From an uncultured Dysosmobacter sp. (GTDB lineage Bacteria > Bacillota > Clostridia > Oscillospirales > Oscillospiraceae), in NCBI RefSeq assembly GCF_947631165.1, contig NZ_CANRKH010000008.1:1-64000 (forward strand): a DNA stretch of 64,000 nt, written 5' to 3'. Shown in pieces: positions 60,493 to 64,000 of this stretch. The number at the start of each line of letters is the position of its first letter. Position 1 is the first letter of the stretch. The notes below the pieces were generated by a model, which was not told the origin of the DNA, did no database searches, and saw only the letters and a list, made by a program, of their open reading frames with translations. The position numbers were made by a program, and so were the translations under genes.

Positions 60493-63400
60493 AAGAGGTC
60501 CTGTTGACATCCTCGGTTTTGATCCTGGCCCTGCTGATGCTGCGGCGGGTATTCCGCAGGACCATCTCCCGCCGGATGCAGTACGCCCTGTGGGGGCTGG
60601 TGCTGCTGCGGCTGCTGGTGCCGGTGAACCTCCCTGCCATAGAGCACAACGTGCTGACGGCGGCAGAGCCCGCCCAAGCCCAGGTGGCTCAGCAATTGGA
60701 GCAGCCGCAGGTCTATGTGCCAGTGGCCCGGGAACCGCTGTCCCAGCACCCCACCGCTCCGGACACGATCCCTGAAAAAGCAAACACGCCGGAGGCTCCC
60801 AGCGTCTGGGTCGCATCCACCGATGAAACGGCGGTGCGGTATCTAAAACTAACCACCAGCGATATCCTGACTTACATCTGGTACGCGGGGGTCGCCGTGA
60901 TGTCCGTGTGGCTGCTGCTCTCCAACCTGCGCTTCCGCCGCAGGCTGCAGAAGAACAGAACGCCTTACACTGTGGAAGGCTGCAAATACCCCGTCTATCT
61001 CTGCGCCGGACTGCCCTCCCCCTGCCTATTCGGGCTGTTTCGGCCCGCCATCTATCTGACCCCCGCCGCCGCGGCCTCGCCGGAGAGTCTGCGGCATGTG
61101 CTGGCCCATGAATCGACCCACGCCCGCCACTGGGACCCCCTGTGGTCCGCCCTGCGGTGCGTGTGTCTGGCGGTGTACTGGTTCGACCCCCTGGTGTGGG
61201 CGGCAGCCTACGCCAGCAAGACCGACGGCGAGCTGGCCTGCGACGAAGGCGCCATGAAGTTGCTGGGCGAAACGGAGCGCATCCCCTACGGACGGACGCT
61301 GCTGTCCTTGATCCCGGTGCGGCGGGTCTCCGACCCCCTGCTGTCCGCCACCACCATGACGGCGGGCAAGCGGCAGCTGAAGGACCGCATCGCCCGCATC
61401 GCAGAGAACCGGCAGACCACGGCCGCCGCCCTGTTTTTGGTGCTGGCTCTGGCGGCGGTGGTGTGCGCAGTGACCTTCACCGGGGCCAAAAAAACGGCGG
61501 AGCCAACGCCGCTGACCCAGGAGGAGCTGGCGGGTTTCAATGACCGCTTCTTCGGCGACGAAGAAAACGCCGGTTTCCGTTGCCAGTTCCTTACTTCCCT
61601 GTACGAAAAGCCGGAGGACATCGACCTCTATGAGCTTCTGTACAACGGCACCGGCCTGCCTGAGGAAACAGACGAGGCGGCGATCCGGCAGGCCATTGCC
61701 GCCAAACATCCAGCGTATACCGACATGGGGATCGACATGACCTATTTCAGCACCTCCGTTCTCAATACGGTCCTGGAGCGGTATTTGGACCTGTCCCTGA
61801 TGGAGACCAGCCAGACCGGGATGATCTCTTTCTCATATCTGCCGGACTACGATGTCTACTATCACTTCCACGGCGATACCAACGCCATTTCCCCAGCCCT
61901 CTACTCCTTTGCCGCCGGGGAGCGGGAGGGCGACCTGGTCAAACTCTACTACGAAGCCGATGGAATGTATTGGAACGGCGATTTTGCGGAGGGCTGGGCC
62001 TGTCTGACCCTGCGGGAGGTCCCCGGAGAATTTGAGGATGGCTTCCCCTACCGCTTCGTCTCCCACCAGCTCTGTGAGCGGCCGGAGCACCTGCTGGGCC
62101 AGCTGCGGGTCCTCACCGGCCAGGAACTGAAGTTTTTCAACGAGGAATTTTTCAACAACGACACTGTGAACGGCACGGTGGGCATGAACATCCGCAACCA
62201 GTTTCTCACCTCCCTGTATACGAAGCCGGAGGACATCAACCTCTTTGAGCTGTTCTACTGCGGCACCGGGCTGCATGACAGTATGACCGAGGAGGAATGG
62301 CGGCAGGTGGGCAGCTTTGGCTCAGATGGCGAGGAGATCTGCCCCACCGACAAGCTGTCTGTGGAGAGCATGGACCGGGTCCTGCTGGAAAATACCGGAT
62401 TGACCCTGACGGAGACCCAGCAGACTGGCCTGGAGTACTTCCAATACCTGCCGGAATACAACGCCTACTACAATACCCACGGGGACACCAACTACTTCTA
62501 CGGCGTTCAGATTACTGCCGGAACCCGGGAGAACAACACTATTCGCCTCTACTATCCTGACAGCAGCGCCCGTTATGACTGCGACTGGCTGTGTGTCACC
62601 CTGCAAGAGCAGGAGGATGGAACGTATTGGTTCCTCTCCAACCAGCCCAGCGAGAAACCCGCCATTCCCACAGTCCTACCGGAGGGGGAACCGGTGCTGA
62701 CCATTCCTCTGACGGACCTGGCCCCCTATGAGCCGGAGGCTGTGGCTGTGGAGCGCCGCAGTAATGACTGCGCCGCCCGGGGCGGCGGCTGGAGCATCGA
62801 CGCTGAGGACGGCAGCTCTGTGAGCCTCCGCCCCTACCTCTCCACCGACGGGAATCTCTACGCTGCCATCCTCTTTGACGAGGCGGCGGGGCGGGACGGC
62901 CCCAGCGTCTGGGAGGCGGGCTGCTTCTTCACCTTCCCGGAGGGCAACTCCATCGCGGACGGTGAGAGCACTGTCAATACCTCCTTTTTCAGTGACCTCT
63001 TCGGCCACAACGGCTGGCAGGTCAGCTACCATGGTCAGCTGGATGAACACACCGGCACCACCTTCACAGACTACTACTATTTCCAGGATGAAGCAACGCC
63101 AGTGCTGCTGGCCCGGACCCACGGTTTGGATCCCACCATCATGGACCTGGACGGCGACGGCGCCAACGAATTGGTCAACGCAGACAACCAGCTGTTCTTC
63201 CAGCGGGATGGCAAGCTCTATGAGGCGGACATCACCGCGCTGCTGGAAGAGCACTGGCCGGAGATGACCTGGTGGGATTACACCATCCTGGACACCGACA
63301 GCCGGTGCCTGATACTCCGGGGCTTTGTGGAGATGCCGGAGTGGGGCGAAAACGGACAGGCGGATTTCACCCGCTACGTCTACTTCGACGGCGAAAACCT

Positions 63401-64000
63401 ACTGTTGTACAGCGGCCTGGAGGAGACGGAGGACCACGCGGCCCTCAGCGTGCTGCGGGGCAGCGTCCCGGAGCAGGTGCTGGCCGACGGCAAGGCGGCG
63501 GCCCAGGCGGACTATGACTATGTGAAAGGGAACAAGGCGTATGTAGACGGCCTACAGAGCATCGACGACTGGCGGGTCTCCTATTTGAAGCAAGAATGCG
63601 TTTTCACAGAGTTCTCCTGCGGCCCCATCGAGGTCTACAGCCTGGGCTACCAATTCCACGCGGCGGAGCCGGGCAAGGTCGTTCTGGCCGGCGGGATGTA
63701 CGTCCAGGAAGACGGTTGGGTCGGCGGCTTCACCGGCTTTTTGAAGGATTCCACATACATGGCGTATCAGGTCCGGGAGGACGGCTCCCGGGTCCGGCTG
63801 GAGAGCAACCTGGCCTTCGATACCAGTGTGGACAGCGTCGGCTTCCGGGCAGACCTGTGCCGGACACTGCTGAACAACGGGCTGATCCAGCTCTCAGAGC
63901 TCTCTGACCAGGACCTGCTGTATCTGTTCTGCTGCTGGTCTCCCGCCAGCTTCCTCAACGAGATGGGCGAAAGCCCGGCGGCACAGCAGGACGCGGTATA
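60489..64000 (+). CDS. BlaR1/M56 family metalloprotease sensor with a very large duplicated ectodomain (incomplete)
   Basis: At least 1170 residues, still open at the window end. Four membrane helices in the first 330 residues surround the zinc protease motif HESTH at residues 207-211, which cleaves the BlaI repressor. The extracellular part after about 335 has two clearly homologous copies of about 190 residues (starts LTQEELAGFNDRFF near 341 and LTGQELKFFNEEFF near 541, both with QFLTSLY and KPEDI), then further beta-rich sequence. No penicillin-binding SxxK ectodomain is seen, so the signal differs from classical BlaR1. Confidence 0.85.
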   Translation, partial: MKEVLLTSSVLILALLMLRRVFRRTISRRMQYALWGLVLLRLLVPVNLPAIEHNVLTAAEPAQAQVAQQLEQPQVYVPVAREPLSQHPTAPDTIPEKANTPEAPSVWVASTDETAVRYLKLTTSDILTYIWYAGVAVMSVWLLLSNLRFRRRLQKNRTPYTVEGCKYPVYLCAGLPSPCLFGLFRPAIYLTPAAAASPESLRHVLAHESTHARHWDPLWSALRCVCLAVYWFDPLVWAAAYASKTDGELACDEGAMKLLGETERIPYGRTLLSLIPVRRVSDPLLSATTMTAGKRQLKDRIARIAENRQTTAAALFLVLALAAVVCAVTFTGAKKTAEPTPLTQEELAGFNDRFFGDEENAGFRCQFLTSLYEKPEDIDLYELLYNGTGLPEETDEAAIRQAIAAKHPAYTDMGIDMTYFSTSVLNTVLERYLDLSLMETSQTGMISFSYLPDYDVYYHFHGDTNAISPALYSFAAGEREGDLVKLYYEADGMYWNGDFAEGWACLTLREVPGEFEDGFPYRFVSHQLCERPEHLLGQLRVLTGQELKFFNEEFFNNDTVNGTVGMNIRNQFLTSLYTKPEDINLFELFYCGTGLHDSMTEEEWRQVGSFGSDGEEICPTDKLSVESMDRVLLENTGLTLTETQQTGLEYFQYLPEYNAYYNTHGDTNYFYGVQITAGTRENNTIRLYYPDSSARYDCDWLCVTLQEQEDGTYWFLSNQPSEKPAIPTVLPEGEPVLTIPLTDLAPYEPEAVAVERRSNDCAARGGGWSIDAEDGSSVSLRPYLSTDGNLYAAILFDEAAGRDGPSVWEAGCFFTFPEGNSIADGESTVNTSFFSDLFGHNGWQVSYHGQLDEHTGTTFTDYYYFQDEATPVLLARTHGLDPTIMDLDGDGANELVNADNQLFFQRDGKLYEADITALLEEHWPEMTWWDYTILDTDSRCLILRGFVEMPEWGENGQADFTRYVYFDGENLLLYSGLEETEDHAALSVLRGSVPEQVLADGKAAAQADYDYVKGNKAYVDGLQSIDDWRVSYLKQECVFTEFSCGPIEVYSLGYQFHAAEPGKVVLAGGMYVQEDGWVGGFTGFLKDSTYMAYQVREDGSRVRLESNLAFDTSVDSVGFRADLCRTLLNNGLIQLSELSDQDLLYLFCCWSPASFLNEMGESPAAQQDAV

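Overview
The window is a dense, GC-rich chromosomal segment of a spore-forming, anaerobic, butyrate-producing member of the Clostridia, most likely Oscillospiraceae (Flavonifractor/Oscillibacter/Lawsonibacter-like). Supporting evidence is the forespore sigma factor sigG with a sigma-F-type promoter, sporulation genes gerW and ymxH, a butyryl-CoA:acetate CoA-transferase, an ispH-rpsA fusion gene, a T-box-controlled alaS and several families largely restricted to Clostridia (DUF5685, DUF6514, DUF3343, DUF4179). No rRNA, tRNA, CRISPR array, transposase or prophage gene was found. The assignment rests on gene content only.

Layout. 1-7250 (minus strand): yicC-remA-gmk; a DnaJ-like/DUF5685/RseC group; the cyclic-di-AMP pair cdaA-cdaR; a cysteine desulfurase coupled to DUF3343. 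7250-8520: an AT-rich plus-strand methyltransferase behind a hairpin-rich, gene-free stretch, probably acquired. 8520-14100: ispDF behind carD, the butyrate CoA-transferase, then ispH-rpsA. 14086-17523: an overlapping operon rpiR-like/flavoprotein/cmk/plsC/ispH-rpsA in which the flavoprotein carries a single-base frameshift. 17660-22670: rluB-like, dacF-like, gerW, DUF2953, scpB, scpA and an intramembrane protease. 22840-29600: tsf, rpsB, ymxH, divergent sigG and a thioesterase, glnS, DUF6514 and RNase M5. 29500-33100: holA, comEC and a small HTH regulator. 33350-39600: an exported SLH protein, a HIT protein, alaS with its T-box, and small unknowns. 40330-45090: two facing ECF sigma/anti-sigma-type modules with an HTH protein carrying glycine pentad repeats between them. 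45200-53720: a flavoprotein, U32 peptidase, mltG, a 47-residue cysteine-rich microprotein, tmk, a WecB/TagA glycosyltransferase, an EamA transporter and a small plus-strand set (3-methyladenine glycosylase, HAD phosphatase, pentapeptide protein). 53800-56300: a less GC-rich group with a radical SAM/SPASM enzyme, a gene remnant and a TauE/SafE exporter. 56300-64000: pcrA-type helicase, a metallo-hydrolase, and a BlaI repressor followed by a very large BlaR1/M56 protein that runs off the window.

How it works together. Most of the window is housekeeping (translation, replication, isoprenoid and envelope synthesis, chromosome segregation) in tightly packed operons with 1-20 base overlaps and strong hairpin terminators. 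Clear sigma-A-type promoters (17-base spacers) are visible before cdaA, carD, the CoA-transferase, glnS, rpsB, pcrA, the thioesterase, the SLH gene and blaI. The accessory, least-explained material lies at 7.2-8.5 kb, 40-45 kb, 49.1 kb, 53.8-56.3 kb and 60-64 kb. I did not find a convincing wholly new defence or biosynthetic system. The best candidates for novelty are the hairpin-rich element at 7.5 kb, the glycine-pentad HTH protein, the M56 protein with a duplicated ectodomain, and the radical SAM/TauE group.
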